Source: Paenibacillus doosanensis
GTDB taxonomy: Bacteria; Bacillota; Bacilli; Paenibacillales; NBRC-103111
DNA length: 64,000 bases
Assembly: GCF_025060755.1 (NCBI RefSeq)
Contig: NZ_JANYUY010000029.1
Location: 1-64,000 of the forward strand
Direction of reading: 5' to 3'
The notes under the pieces are model-generated. The model was not told where the DNA came from, did no database searches, and saw only the letters and a program-made list of their open reading frames with translations. The translations under genes and the position numbers were made by a program. This document shows positions 24,601 through 33,550 of this stretch, piece after piece (position 1 is the stretch's first letter; each line of letters begins with the position of its first letter).

Positions 24601-25839
24601 ATGTCAGAAGAGACAAACGTAGAGCAAAATGTGCAAGAGGAGCAAAATCAGCAAGAGGTATCCCAAGAGGAATCCATGGCCAATATGTCCGTGCTCAAAA
24701 AGGGAGATACCGTGAAAGGCAAAATCATTAAAGTCGACGACGATCAGGCATTCGTTGACGTTGGTTATAAGTACGACGGCGTCATTCCTGTGCGCGAGCT
24801 TTCTTCCGTTACTCTCGGTAACGCGGGCGAAGGCGTTCAAGTAGGCCAGGAAGTGGAACTGAAAGTACTGACTATCGACGACAACAAAGAAAAGCTGGTC
24901 TTGTCGAAACGCGTTGTGGACAGCGAGAAAGCTTGGGATCAGCTCCAAGCGGACATGGAGAACAAAACGATTATCGAAGCTGCGGTTGCCGAAGTGGTTA
25001 AAGGCGGTCTTGTCGTAGATATCGGCTTGAGAGGCTTTGTTCCCGCATCGATGGTAGAGCGTACGTTCGTTGAAGATTTCAGCGACTACAAAGGCCGCAC
25101 GTTGCGTCTTCGCGTGAAAGAAATGGACCGCGAGAAAAACAAAGTGATCCTTTCTCAGAAAGACGTATTGGACGAAGAGTTCGAGGCCAAGAAGCAAGAA
25201 GTATTGGCTCAGCTGTCCGTCGGACAAGAACTGGACGGTACGGTACAACGCTTGACTCCGTTCGGCGCGTTCGTAGATATCGGCGGCATCGACGGTCTGG
25301 TGCATATTTCCGAAATGGCTTGGCATCATGTAGAAACTCCTTCCGAGGTTGTTAAAGAAGGCGACCAAGTGAAGGTGCAAATCTTGAAGCTGGATCCTGC
25401 TAACGAGCGCATCAGCCTGAGCATCAAAGCGACTCAACCGGGCCCTTGGCAAAAGGTGAACGACAGCTTCAAAATCGGCGATATCGTAACCGGAACCGTG
25501 AAGCGTCTTGCTCCGTTCGGCGCATTTGTTGAAGTGGCTCCCGGCGTTGAAGGCCTGGTTCACATTTCCCAAATTGCTCACCGTCACATCGCGACTCCTT
25601 TCGAAGTGCTGAAAGAAGGACAAGAAGTGAAAGTGAAAGTACTGGACGTTAACGCCGATGAGAAACGCATCAGCTTGAGCATCAAGGAAACCGAGGAAGC
25701 TCCTGCGGCTCCTGCTCCTAAAGCGGACAGACCGGCAAGAAACCAAAAAGAAACGGCCATTGCCGAAGAATATCAAAACCAAGGACTCAACCTCACTTTG
25801 GGCGAGAGATTCGGGGATAAATTAAGCAAATTCAAATAA
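24601..25839 (+). CDS. ypfD: S1-domain RNA-binding protein (ribosomal protein S1 homolog, YpfD)
   Basis: RNA-binding protein with four S1 (OB-fold) repeats over 412 residues; repeats begin near GDTVKGKIIKV, ENKTIIEAAVAEV, GQELDGTVQRLTPFGAFVDIGG and GDIVTGTVKRLAPFGAFVEV. The acidic N-terminus (EEQNQQEVSQEES) and short C-terminal tail are non-conserved. In Firmicutes this shorter S1 is not an essential ribosomal protein. ATG 24601 follows AAGGAGGGC. Cytoplasmic; same position as in B. subtilis. Confidence 0.92.
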   Translation: MSEETNVEQNVQEEQNQQEVSQEESMANMSVLKKGDTVKGKIIKVDDDQAFVDVGYKYDGVIPVRELSSVTLGNAGEGVQVGQEVELKVLTIDDNKEKLVLSKRVVDSEKAWDQLQADMENKTIIEAAVAEVVKGGLVVDIGLRGFVPASMVERTFVEDFSDYKGRTLRLRVKEMDREKNKVILSQKDVLDEEFEAKKQEVLAQLSVGQELDGTVQRLTPFGAFVDIGGIDGLVHISEMAWHHVETPSEVVKEGDQVKVQILKLDPANERISLSIKATQPGPWQKVNDSFKIGDIVTGTVKRLAPFGAFVEVAPGVEGLVHISQIAHRHIATPFEVLKEGQEVKVKVLDVNADEKRISLSIKETEEAPAAPAPKADRPARNQKETAIAEEYQNQGLNLTLGERFGDKLSKFK

Positions 25840-25863
25840 GCAGTGATGAAATGAGGAAACAGG

Positions 25864-26949
25864 GTGCGGATACCTAGGAAGCTGGAGCATGTACATTATG
25901 CTCTACAGCTTGGTCAAAGCGGAAAGCAAGGCTTCTCCGACATCAAGCTGATTCATAATTGTATCCCTGAAGCTTCTACCGAGCTCATCACATTGCAAAC
26001 TTCGATCGGCGAACTCAATTTGAGCTCGCCGATTATTGTTAATGCGATGACCGGGGGAGCCCAGGAAACGGAAGAGATTAACCGCGATCTGGCGGTTGCC
26101 GCCAGAGAGACGGGAATCGCAATGGCCGTCGGTTCCCAAATGTCGGCTTTGAAAAATCCGGAGGTGGCTTCAAGCTACAAAGTGGTGCGGGAGATGAACC
26201 CGTCCGGTCTTGTTTTCGGCAATTTGGGAAGCGAGGCGACGGTGGAGCAGGCGCTGCGGGCGGTAGATATGCTGCAAGCCGATGCGCTGCAAATTCATTT
26301 GAATGTGATGCAGGAGCTGATCATGCCGGAAGGAGACCGCGATTTTCGCGGTATGCTGGAGCGCATCGCTTCGATCGCCGATAAGGTCGGCGTCCCGGTC
26401 ATCGTCAAGGAAGTTGGCTTCGGCATGGCCAAAGAAAGCGCGCTCGCTTTGATCGAGACAGGAGTTGCGGCAATCGACGTCGGAGGCTACGGAGGCACGA
26501 ACTTCGCGGCTATCGAGAACGCGCGGCGCAAGCAGCCGATGGAGTGGCTGAACGATTGGGGATGCTCGACGGCTGTGGCGCTGCTGGAGTCTGCCGAGGC
26601 GCTCAAAGAGAGCCGGCACAACGGGCGGCAGATTGCCTTGATCGGCTCCGGCGGCATCCAAGGCAGCTTGGAGGTTGTTAAAGCACTGGCGCTCGGTGCG
26701 TCGGCGGTAGGCATTGCGGGAGCATTCCTGAGAACGCTGCGAACCGAAGGGGTGGATGCTCTGATCTCCCAGATCGGGCATATGCATCGGGAGCTTAAGC
26801 TGGTCATGACGGCGCTTGGCGCCCCGACAGTTGCGCAGCTGTGGAACGCGCCCGTCGTCCTCTCCGGAGAGACGGCTCAGTGGTGCTCGGCCAGAGGGAT
26901 AAATATCCAAGAATACGCGGGTCGCACAGGATTGATAAAAATTACATAA
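25864..26949 (+). CDS. fni: Type 2 isopentenyl-diphosphate delta-isomerase
   Basis: FMN- and NADPH-dependent interconversion of isopentenyl and dimethylallyl diphosphate, supplying prenyl units (for example to HepST encoded downstream). The 361-residue protein has family blocks MTGGAQETEEINRDLA, AVGSQMSALKNPE, VGFGMAKESA and GGYGGTNFAAIEN, and the FMN-phosphate region GSGGIQGSLEVVKALALGA. GTG 25864 follows GAGGAAACA. B. subtilis fni lies in the same position between ypfD and yphA. Confidence 0.94.
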   Translation: MRIPRKLEHVHYALQLGQSGKQGFSDIKLIHNCIPEASTELITLQTSIGELNLSSPIIVNAMTGGAQETEEINRDLAVAARETGIAMAVGSQMSALKNPEVASSYKVVREMNPSGLVFGNLGSEATVEQALRAVDMLQADALQIHLNVMQELIMPEGDRDFRGMLERIASIADKVGVPVIVKEVGFGMAKESALALIETGVAAIDVGGYGGTNFAAIENARRKQPMEWLNDWGCSTAVALLESAEALKESRHNGRQIALIGSGGIQGSLEVVKALALGASAVGIAGAFLRTLRTEGVDALISQIGHMHRELKLVMTALGAPTVAQLWNAPVVLSGETAQWCSARGINIQEYAGRTGLIKIT

Positions 26950-27029
26950 CCTAGCCATACTAAGAAACGAGCGGCTGGCCGTACATGCGGGCCATGCTTT
27001 TGAATACGGTACGTTCTTAGGTGGTGCGA

Positions 27030-27668
27030 ATGAATCCAGGATACTTGTCCTTATTGCTTATGGTCGTAGCGCTGATTTTATTCGCAAGCGGCTGGAAAGA
27101 CATTATTGTAAGAGGTATAACTTCAAAGGTCATACTTCTTTTTTTTGTTTGCTGGCTTGTCGCATCCCAATTGACTGTCCCCGCAGCCGGCGGCCGCGTC
27201 AATCTGTGCGTAGCGGTGCTGCTGTTTTTTGCCGCTTATACGTTGTGGACCATGCGCGGCTTCGTCTATCGTCTGCACATGCTTTCCGTAGGAGCCCTCC
27301 TCGGCTCGCTCTGCTTCTTCATGCAGGAGACGATTCATCTGATTCCCGCTTTATTTCTTGGAGGCACCGAGGTGTCCATCGCTTTGATCATCGGGCTGCT
27401 GGCCAGCGTCTTGATTCAGATCCCGTCCGTTCAATTGGCCGCTCTCTCCATCGGTTTACTGCTGGCCGAACTGTATCGGGGCTATCTGCATCAAGATTAT
27501 GCGGGACTGCAGATCGGGTATCAGTCGTTCCAAGACCGCTGGTGGCTGACCGTCTTCATGAGCAGAAGCTTGTCGCTGATTACCGGTTTCGGGCTGCTGG
27601 CCTGTAAAAAAAGCGTCAATTGGATGACTGAAGGTATAAAGCGCAGAGGCGGCGGCGATAGTGAGTAA
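27030..27668 (+). CDS. yphA: YphA-like membrane protein
   Basis: A 212-residue polytopic protein with about six hydrophobic segments and few charged residues, starting MNPGYLSLLLMVVALILF. ATG 27030 follows AGGTGG; GTG 27021 overlaps that site. Its place between fni and the YIEGIA gene matches yphA of B. subtilis, of unknown function. The next gene starts 15 nt after the stop, so the two are probably cotranscribed. Confidence 0.7.
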   Translation: MNPGYLSLLLMVVALILFASGWKDIIVRGITSKVILLFFVCWLVASQLTVPAAGGRVNLCVAVLLFFAAYTLWTMRGFVYRLHMLSVGALLGSLCFFMQETIHLIPALFLGGTEVSIALIIGLLASVLIQIPSVQLAALSIGLLLAELYRGYLHQDYAGLQIGYQSFQDRWWLTVFMSRSLSLITGFGLLACKKSVNWMTEGIKRRGGGDSE

Positions 27669-27683
27669 AAAGGGGGACACGGA

Positions 27684-28586
27684 ATGTGGCAGTGGATTGC
27701 AGAGCAAAAATATACGGTAGGGATCATTATGGGGGTCATATTCGGTCTGCTGGCGAGATTGAGCATGCTGCAGACGGATTACCGGCAATACCCGACTTAT
27801 CCTCACGGGAAAATTATTCACATTGCGCTTGGCGTTATCGCCGCAGGACTCGGCTCTGTGGCGGTGCCGTCGCTGCTGGATAAAAACTATACCGCGATCA
27901 CCTTTTTGACCGTGGCGGCCCAGCAATTCCGCGATGTCCGCAATATGGAACGGCAAACGTTGTCGAAAATCGACAGCATGGAGCTTGTGCCGCGGGGGGC
28001 GACTTATATCGAAGGGATCGCCATGGTGTTCGAAGGCAGAAACTATATGGTCATATTCACCGCGTTCGTCGCCGCGCTGTTCAGCATCGTTTTTGCGTGG
28101 TATTGGGGCATTGTCGCCGGCATTGCCGCCATTTTGTTTACGAACCGGTTCAAGAGCGGCAAAAGCATTTCGCATATCGCCGACGTACAGAAGGGAGAAG
28201 TGCGCGTCGACGGACCGAATCTGTTCGTGGACGATATTTACATCATGAACCTCGGCTTGGAGGATACCCGGCAAAAAATAGCCGAACACGGAATCGGGCT
28301 CGTTGTCGTTCCCAAAAATCAGAACAGCCGGGTGACGATTGCCAATCTCGGGCAGCGCCAGGCTTTGCTTCACGACATATCGACGATACTCGGCGTCTAC
28401 CGGGATGACGGGGAGCCGGCGCTGGTTCCTCTCGCCAAGCTGGATATTAATGACGGGAGATTGGCCGTTTTCCTGCTGCCGCAGATCAAAGACGCGGAAA
28501 AAGCGCGGCAAATTCTGTTGAACTCCCCGGTGCTGGAGAGCGCCGTCAGGCTGCCGTCGGAAGCGGATGTAACTGCAGAAGGTTAG
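27684..28586 (+). CDS. YIEGIA-domain membrane protein (YphB/SeaA-like)
   Basis: A 300-residue membrane protein named for its conserved TYIEGIAMVFEGRNY block (near residues 110-124), flanked by transmembrane segments (about 12-30, 45-62, 125-152). The soluble C-terminal half (about 155-300) is mixed alpha/beta. ATG 27684 follows AAAGGGGGACAC. In spore formers this family occurs with a small partner annotated as a YIEGIA capping-complex subunit, as here. A sporulation role is suggested by synteny with seaA (yphB) of B. subtilis. Confidence 0.8.
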   Translation: MWQWIAEQKYTVGIIMGVIFGLLARLSMLQTDYRQYPTYPHGKIIHIALGVIAAGLGSVAVPSLLDKNYTAITFLTVAAQQFRDVRNMERQTLSKIDSMELVPRGATYIEGIAMVFEGRNYMVIFTAFVAALFSIVFAWYWGIVAGIAAILFTNRFKSGKSISHIADVQKGEVRVDGPNLFVDDIYIMNLGLEDTRQKIAEHGIGLVVVPKNQNSRVTIANLGQRQALLHDISTILGVYRDDGEPALVPLAKLDINDGRLAVFLLPQIKDAEKARQILLNSPVLESAVRLPSEADVTAEG

Positions 28587-28599
28587 GGAGGAATGCGCT

Positions 28600-28791
28600 A
28601 TGGGCAAAATTATGGCGGTGGTCACGGCCGATAAGCAGCAGGTTGCAGGCGGAGCCCCGATTTTTTTCGTCAAGGATGCGGACGAGCTGCAAAAGGTGGC
28701 GTTCAAGCTGGAAAAAATTTTGGACGCCACCACTCACGATCTGGAGAACGGGACGCTGATTCTCGTGGATCATAAAAGTTCATCCTCATAA
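28600..28791 (+). CDS. Capping complex subunit for YIEGIA (small partner protein)
   Basis: A 63-residue protein (MGKIMAVVTADKQQVAGGAP...) with ATG 28600 after GGGAGGAATGCG, 14 nt past the YIEGIA gene. The compact alpha/beta pattern and tight linkage match the small partner usually found next to YIEGIA genes. No catalytic motif is present. Confidence 0.78.
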   Translation: MGKIMAVVTADKQQVAGGAPIFFVKDADELQKVAFKLEKILDATTHDLENGTLILVDHKSSSS

Positions 28792-28810
28792 TGGCAAGTC
28801 ATAGATTCCA

Positions 28811-28839
28811 TTGCTTTCAAGGAAAGCAAATGCTATGAT
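28811..28839 (+). promoter_or_regulatory. Possible sigma-A promoter of der, overlapping a hairpin
   Basis: TTGCTT (28811-28816), a 17-nt spacer and TATGAT (28834-28839). The -35 lies in an inverted repeat (TTGCTTTC and GAAAGCAA around 28811-28829), which could be an operator or chance. Confidence 0.5.
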
Positions 28840-28898
28840 GTAGATTGTGAAATTTTTCATGTTGCTTAACTGCGCAGCTAGGAAGGGAATGAAGTCAA

Positions 28899-30221
28899 GT
28901 GGCAAGACCCATAGTGGCCATAGTCGGCCGTCCGAATGTCGGTAAATCTACTATTTTCAACCGCGTTATCGGAGACAGGCTTGCGATTGTAGAAGATATG
29001 CCGGGGGTAACCCGTGACCGGCTATATGGAGTCGGAGAATGGCTGGATCGCGAATTCAGCGTTATAGATACCGGCGGTATTGAAATCGACGGGGACAATG
29101 AGATGTTGAAATCGATCCGCGTGCAAGCGGAATTGGCGATTGAGGAAGCGGATGTCATTATTTTCATGGTCGATGCGAAGGCCGGAGTGACGCCGTCCGA
29201 TAACGAGGTGGCCGAGATTTTGTTCCGTGCGAAGAAACCGGTCGTTCTCGCTGTCAATAAGGTCGACAATATAAAGCGGCAAGACGATATTTACGAATTT
29301 TACAGCCTCGGCTTCGGCACCCCGTACGGCATCTCGGGCTCTCACGGCACAGGAATCGGCGATTTGCTGGACGAAGTCATCCATCACTTCCCGGATACGC
29401 ACGACGAAGAGTACGGGGAAGAAGTGATCCGCGTAGCATTGATCGGCCGCCCGAATGTCGGCAAATCGTCGCTGACGAACGCAATTTTGGGTGAAGACCG
29501 GGTTATCGTCAGCGATGTGGCTGGGACGACGCGGGACGCAATCGATACGCCGTTTGAGCGGGACGGGCAAAAATACGTTATCATCGACACCGCCGGGATG
29601 AGAAAACGCGGCAAAGTGTACGAGAATACGGAGAAGTACAGCGTCATGCGCGCGCTGAAAGCGATTGAACGCGCCGATGTCGTTCTCGTGCTGATCAACG
29701 GCGAGGAAGGGATTATCGAGCAGGACAAACATATTGCCGGATACGCTCACGAAGCGGGCAAGGCGGCGATTTTCGTCGTGAACAAATGGGATGTCGTCGA
29801 CAAGGACGATAAGACGATGCAGCAATTTACGCAAAAAATCCGCGATCATTTCCTGTTTATGACCTATGCGCCTATCGTGTTTCTGTCCGCCAAGACGAAG
29901 CAGCGCATCCACAAGCTTCTTCCGGTCGTCGATCAGGTGGCCGAGCAGCATGCTTTGCGTATTCAGACGCATCTATTGAACGACGTCATCTCCGATGCGG
30001 TAGCGATTAATCCGCCTCCGACCGATAAAGGCAGAAGGCTGAGAATCAATTACGCGACTCAGGTTTCGGTCAAACCTCCGACCTTCGTCTTCTTCGTGAA
30101 CGATCCTGAATTAATGCATTTCTCGTATGAACGCTATTTGGAGAACAAAGTCCGGGCCGCATTCGGCTTCGAAGGAACCCCGCTAAGATTGTTCACGCGT
30201 AAAAAATCGGACGACGAATAG
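28899..30221 (+). CDS. der: GTPase Der (EngA)
   Basis: Essential double GTPase for 50S ribosomal subunit assembly. The 440-residue protein has two GTP-binding domains: GRPNVGKST near residues 9-17 with DTGG, and GRPNVGKSS near 184-192 with [10 protein letters not shown], then NKWD, and a C-terminal KH-like domain ([22 protein letters not shown]). GTG 28899 follows AGGAAGGGA. The first five genes downstream of ypeB and this one keep B. subtilis order. Confidence 0.96.
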   Translation: MARPIVAIVGRPNVGKSTIFNRVIGDRLAIVEDMPGVTRDRLYGVGEWLDREFSVIDTGGIEIDGDNEMLKSIRVQAELAIEEADVIIFMVDAKAGVTPSDNEVAEILFRAKKPVVLAVNKVDNIKRQDDIYEFYSLGFGTPYGISGSHGTGIGDLLDEVIHHFPDTHDEEYGEEVIRVALIGRPNVGKSSLTNAILGEDRVIVSDVAGTTRDAIDTPFERDGQKYVIIDTAGMRKRGKVYENTEKYSVMRALKAIERADVVLVLINGEEGIIEQDKHIAGYAHEAGKAAIFVVNKWDVVDKDDKTMQQFTQKIRDHFLFMTYAPIVFLSAKTKQRIHKLLPVVDQVAEQHALRIQTHLLNDVISDAVAINPPPTDKGRRLRINYATQVSVKPPTFVFFVNDPELMHFSYERYLENKVRAAFGFEGTPLRLFTRKKSDDE

Positions 30222-30234
30222 GGAGAGATCAGCG

Positions 30235-30828
30235 GTGCTTTTCGTTATTTCAATCATAATTGCTTATTTGCTGGGATCTATCAGTTTCAGTTATTTGGCG
30301 GGCAAGCTGCTCAAAGGGATCGATATCCGCGAGCACGGCAGCGGCAATGCGGGAGCTACGAACACGCTGCGGATTCTCGGGGTAGGACCCGCGGTGACGG
30401 TGCTTATCCTCGACGCGCTGAAGGGCGTAGCGGGCGTGCTGATCGGGCGCTGGCTGGGCGGCGGCGACGTTCTGATCGAAGCGCTGTGCGGACTGGCCGC
30501 CATCTCCGGTCATAACTGGCCGATTTATTTCGGATTCAGAGGCGGCAAGGGGATAGCCACTACGATCGGCGTTATGATTACCGTAGCTCCTATGGCCGTC
30601 GTCTACGCCGGCATCGTATGTATCTTGGCGATCGTACTCACCCGTTACGTTTCTCTCGGTTCTCTTCTGTTTACAGCCCTCTTACCATTATTTATCTGGT
30701 TCATGCAGGGACCGAAAGAAATTTTTTGGCTGAGCCTGTTTGTGTTTGTCTTCGCATGGTTCCGCCACCGCGGCAATATCGTCAAATTGGTTAAAGGTCA
30801 GGAAAGTAAAATCGGTTCCAAAAAATAA
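30235..30828 (+). CDS. plsY: Acyl-phosphate:glycerol-3-phosphate acyltransferase
   Basis: Transfers the acyl group from acyl-phosphate to sn-glycerol 3-phosphate, the first step of phosphatidate synthesis. The 197-residue polytopic protein has the three family motifs: GSGNAGATNTLR, a GHNWPIYFGFRGGKGIATTIG block and a C-terminal FRHRGNI. GTG 30235 lies 14 nt past der, with GGGAGAGA upstream. gpsA, making its substrate, follows directly. Confidence 0.95.
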   Translation: MLFVISIIIAYLLGSISFSYLAGKLLKGIDIREHGSGNAGATNTLRILGVGPAVTVLILDALKGVAGVLIGRWLGGGDVLIEALCGLAAISGHNWPIYFGFRGGKGIATTIGVMITVAPMAVVYAGIVCILAIVLTRYVSLGSLLFTALLPLFIWFMQGPKEIFWLSLFVFVFAWFRHRGNIVKLVKGQESKIGSKK

Positions 30829-30845
30829 TCCGGAGGTGTTGACTC

Positions 30846-31889
30846 ATGCCTGGCAAAGTATCCGTCTTGGTTGCGGGAAGCTGGGGCACGGCGATTGCTT
30901 CTGTTTTGGCGGAGAACGATTCCGACGTATGGTTGTGGTCCAGAAATGAGCGGCAGGTGGCGGAGATTAACGCAGAGCACCGCAATCACCGGTTTCTCGA
31001 CGATGTAGAGCTTTCGCCGCGGATTCGCGCCACGACCTCGATGGAGGAAGCGCTGCGCGGGGCAAAAGGCGTCTTCGTGGTGGCTCCTTCGTCCGCGATG
31101 CGGGAGGTAGCCAAGCAAATGCGGCCGTATCTCTCCAAGGAGACGATCCTGGTGCATGCGACGAAAGGTTTTGAAGCGGATACCTTGAAAAGAATGTCTA
31201 CCGTGCTCGCCGACGAGCTTCCGGAATACGATGCTACGCGCATCGTCGTGCTGTCGGGTCCGAGCCATGCGGAGGAAGTCATCAAGCAGTGTCCGACAAC
31301 GGTCGTCGTCGCCTCCGAACATGCTGAAGCGGCAGAAGAGGCGCAGGATCTGCTGATCAATTCGAGCTTTCGCGTGTATACCAACCCCGATGTCGTCGGC
31401 GTGGAAGTAGGCGGAGCGCTCAAAAATATCATTGCGCTCGGTGCGGGCCTCACCGACGGGCTCGGCTACGGAGATAACGCCAAGGCGGCGCTGCTGACGA
31501 GAGGGCTTGCGGAAATAAGCAGACTGGGCACCGCGATGGGCGGCAATCCGCTCACCTTTGCCGGTCTGGCCGGAATCGGCGATCTCGTCGTCACTTGCAC
31601 CAGCAAGCATAGCCGTAATTGGCGGGCGGGCTACCTGATCGCGCAGGGGCATCCTCTGGATGACGTGCTCAAGCAGATGGGGATGGTTGTCGAAGGCGTC
31701 AAAACGACGCAAGCGGCTTACAAGCTGTCGCGTCAATACGATGTGACGATGCCGATTGCCGACGAGCTGTACGAGGTGCTGTTCAACGGGAAAACGGCGG
31801 CGGCGGCGGTAGAGGATTTGATGGGGCGCGGACGCACCCATGAGCTTGAGGAAGTAGCCAAGCCTGTGCAAACAAAATGGTTCGGGTAG
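30846..31889 (+). CDS. gpsA: NAD(P)-dependent glycerol-3-phosphate dehydrogenase
   Basis: Reduces dihydroxyacetone phosphate to sn-glycerol 3-phosphate for phospholipid synthesis. The 347-residue protein has the Rossmann motif (VAGSWGTAIA; first Gly of the usual GAGSWG is Ala here), the GPSHAEEV block, catalytic lysine in ALKNIIALGAGL and the NAKAALLTRGL segment. ATG 30846 follows CGGAGGTG. The plsY-gpsA pair is functionally matched. Confidence 0.95.
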   Translation: MPGKVSVLVAGSWGTAIASVLAENDSDVWLWSRNERQVAEINAEHRNHRFLDDVELSPRIRATTSMEEALRGAKGVFVVAPSSAMREVAKQMRPYLSKETILVHATKGFEADTLKRMSTVLADELPEYDATRIVVLSGPSHAEEVIKQCPTTVVVASEHAEAAEEAQDLLINSSFRVYTNPDVVGVEVGGALKNIIALGAGLTDGLGYGDNAKAALLTRGLAEISRLGTAMGGNPLTFAGLAGIGDLVVTCTSKHSRNWRAGYLIAQGHPLDDVLKQMGMVVEGVKTTQAAYKLSRQYDVTMPIADELYEVLFNGKTAAAAVEDLMGRGRTHELEEVAKPVQTKWFG

Positions 31890-31901
31890 TTATGCGCCTA
31901 C

Positions 31902-31929
31902 ACGGTTCATGACCGCGGTTCATACAATA
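31902..31929 (+). promoter_or_regulatory. Candidate sigma-K (or sigma-E) promoter of spoVIF
   Basis: AC at 31902-31903, a 17-nt spacer and CATACAATA at 31921-31929 fit the sigma-K consensus (AC, 16-17 nt, CATAnnnTA); the -10 also matches sigma-E. It lies about 54 nt before the spoVIF start. GGTTCAT occurs three times around it (31904, 31917, 31935). Confidence 0.55.
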
Positions 31930-31982
31930 CCTTAGGTTCATAACCCCTTTAGAGGGCTATGAGGTTAAGGAGGGACAGGACA

Positions 31983-32258
31983 GTGGCCGACAAACATACG
32001 CCAAAAGACATTTTGAATGCCGTAAAAAAGAAAACCGGAAAAAATGTGAGCGAAAAAGATATTTATAAGCTGGCGAGCGGCGTTAAGCCTTCCACGATGC
32101 AAAGCGAAGCGCAGCTGCGGCAGTTGATCAAGCAAGTATCCGGTCTGGTGAACGTACCGGTGTCCGAATCGACCATCAATGAGATCATACAATCGGTGAA
32201 GGGCAGCAAGAACGGCAATACGATGGAGCAGCTTATGAAGCTGATTTCAAAAAAATAA
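31983..32258 (+). CDS. spoVIF: Stage VI sporulation protein F-like
   Basis: A 91-residue basic protein starting at GTG 31983 after AAGGAGGGACAGG. The pattern (KDILNAVKKKTGKNVSEKD, then QLRQLIKQVSGLVNVPVSE and TMEQLMKLISKK) matches the SpoVIF family, which in B. subtilis is needed for coat assembly and spore resistance. The recognised family resemblance and the sporulation-type promoter agree. It is followed by a strong terminator. Confidence 0.78.
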   Translation: MADKHTPKDILNAVKKKTGKNVSEKDIYKLASGVKPSTMQSEAQLRQLIKQVSGLVNVPVSESTINEIIQSVKGSKNGNTMEQLMKLISKK

Positions 32259-32268
32259 CAGTTTCGTG

Positions 32269-32304
32269 GCATAAGCGTCCTTCGGGCGCGCTTATGCTTT
32301 TTTT
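32269..32304 (+). terminator. Terminator after spoVIF
   Basis: GCATAAGCG (32269-32277) pairs perfectly with CGCTTATGC (32289-32297); seven T follow (32298-32304). Confidence 0.93.
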
Positions 32305-32378
32305 ATGTTATAATAGCAAAGAATATTTTGGGTGTTTTCGATCATACATAATAATTCATTCGATAGGGGTCGTAGTTC

Positions 32379-32558
32379 ATGTCTTCGATGGATAAAATGT
32401 GGGCGTCGTTTATCGCAATCGGGTTGATGGTGTTCGCATCTTTGATCATTTCTTTTGCCAGAACGAGAACGAAGGGCGTTCTTCGGGCGGTATTGTCGAT
32501 CATCGCTTTTTTAATGTTTATTCCGATTTTGCTGTACATGCTGGTTTCATTGCTCTAG
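32379..32558 (+). CDS. DUF2768-type small membrane protein (YphE-like)
   Basis: A 59-residue protein, starting MSSMDKMWASFIAIGLMVFA, with two transmembrane helices separated by a basic loop (FARTRTKGVLR). ATG 32379 is preceded by AGGGGT. Size, topology and place between gpsA and spoIVA match B. subtilis yphE (DUF2768). Expressed probably from a promoter near TATAAT at 32310. The function is unknown. Confidence 0.75.
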   Translation: MSSMDKMWASFIAIGLMVFASLIISFARTRTKGVLRAVLSIIAFLMFIPILLYMLVSLL

Positions 32559-32622
32559 ACCGGCTGCCGCCGCAAAGATCGCCCGCAAGAGGCTTTCATA
32601 CGTATTGGAGGGTATAACATCT

Positions 32623-32916
32623 ATGATTACGTTGATTGGACGCAAGGTCCGCAAGGAAGTAGAGAGAGAAGGCGGATTGACGATTCTGGATCTCGCCATG
32701 AAGCATGGCGTCGATTGGTCGTTCTCTTGCACCCGGGGCACCTGTGCCAGATGCAGATGCTTGATTAAAGAAGGAAGCGGGCTGCTAAGCGAGCCGACGG
32801 ACGCCGAGCTGGACCGGCTGGAGCCGGAAGAGATCGAAGCCGGGTTTCGTCTTGGCTGCCAAGCTGTCGTCAAACAGGACGGGCCTGTGACGGTGCAGTA
32901 TAAGCCTTATTTTTAA
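32623..32916 (+). CDS. 2Fe-2S ferredoxin, copy 1
   Basis: A 97-residue plant-type ferredoxin: cysteines in SCTRGTCARCRC and LGCQA give the CX4CX2C...C cluster-binding pattern of the family. ATG 32623 follows GGAGGG; TTG 32605 precedes the RBS. It would pass single electrons in the cytoplasm. A second, divergent ferredoxin lies 0.6 kb downstream (33551), with a nucleotidyltransferase-like gene between. No reductase is adjacent. Confidence 0.85.
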   Translation: MITLIGRKVRKEVEREGGLTILDLAMKHGVDWSFSCTRGTCARCRCLIKEGSGLLSEPTDAELDRLEPEEIEAGFRLGCQAVVKQDGPVTVQYKPYF

Positions 32917-32937
32917 ATGTAAGAAAAGGGGATTGTC

Positions 32938-33525
32938 GTGGAAGGTATAGACAAGCTGGGGGATGCGCTGAAGATGCTGCTTGCCGATTTGAGCCGCGTG
33001 GAAGAGCCTTGGCTGATCGGGGGCAGCTGCGGTTTGCTAATGCAGGGAGTTTCTCTGGCGCAGGCGCCCAGAGATTTGGATATGTACGCCGACCGGGCCG
33101 GAGCGGCGGCCATCCATAGCGCTTTGCTGGCCTATTCGGTCGATGAGCAGCAGGAAGACCGTTCCTCCATGTATTGTTCCGTCTTAAGCCATTACCGTCT
33201 ATCCGGCATTACGCTGGAGCTGGTCGGGGACTTCGAAGTGACGGCGCATGACAGCGTCTATCGTGTGGAGACGGACTATTTGTACAAGGAGCTGGCGGCG
33301 TCGTACCCGCTCGCAGACAGTGCGGGAAAACCGCTTAAGCTGATGCCGCTTGAGCACGAGCTGATCTTCAATCTGCTCAGGGACCGGCCTGACCGGTATG
33401 AAGCCATAGCCAGAGTGATGGCGGGCCGATACGGCGGATGGACGAAAGCGCTGGATCAGCTCGTGGCGCGCAATCGGCTAAGCGACGCGCTCGTCTCCCG
33501 TTTGCAGCGTCTGCTGCAAGGATGA
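32938..33525 (+). CDS. Nucleotidyltransferase-fold protein, unknown function
   Basis: A 195-residue protein starting at GTG 32938 (RBS AAAAGGGGA). It has WLIGGSCGLLMQGV followed by PRDLDMYAD: a GGS motif and a DxD pair, as in minimal nucleotidyltransferases that act on RNA, proteins or antibiotics. A later LELVGDFEV could supply the third acidic residue. I do not know its substrate. Placement between two ferredoxin genes, with spacings of 21 and 25 nt, suggests one transcript. Confidence 0.6.
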   Translation: MEGIDKLGDALKMLLADLSRVEEPWLIGGSCGLLMQGVSLAQAPRDLDMYADRAGAAAIHSALLAYSVDEQQEDRSSMYCSVLSHYRLSGITLELVGDFEVTAHDSVYRVETDYLYKELAASYPLADSAGKPLKLMPLEHELIFNLLRDRPDRYEAIARVMAGRYGGWTKALDQLVARNRLSDALVSRLQRLLQG

Positions 33526-33550
33526 CTCGGAAGGAAAAGGAGAACGGCAG

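Noticed and set aside
24604-25782. 392-codon open frame opposite ypfD
   Set aside because: Antisense shadow of a repeat-rich gene; composition (runs of F, L, H) is unlike a real protein.
31904-31941. Three GGTTCAT copies as a CRISPR-like array
   Set aside because: Units are 7 bp with irregular spacing; no CRISPR structure or cas genes occur in the window.
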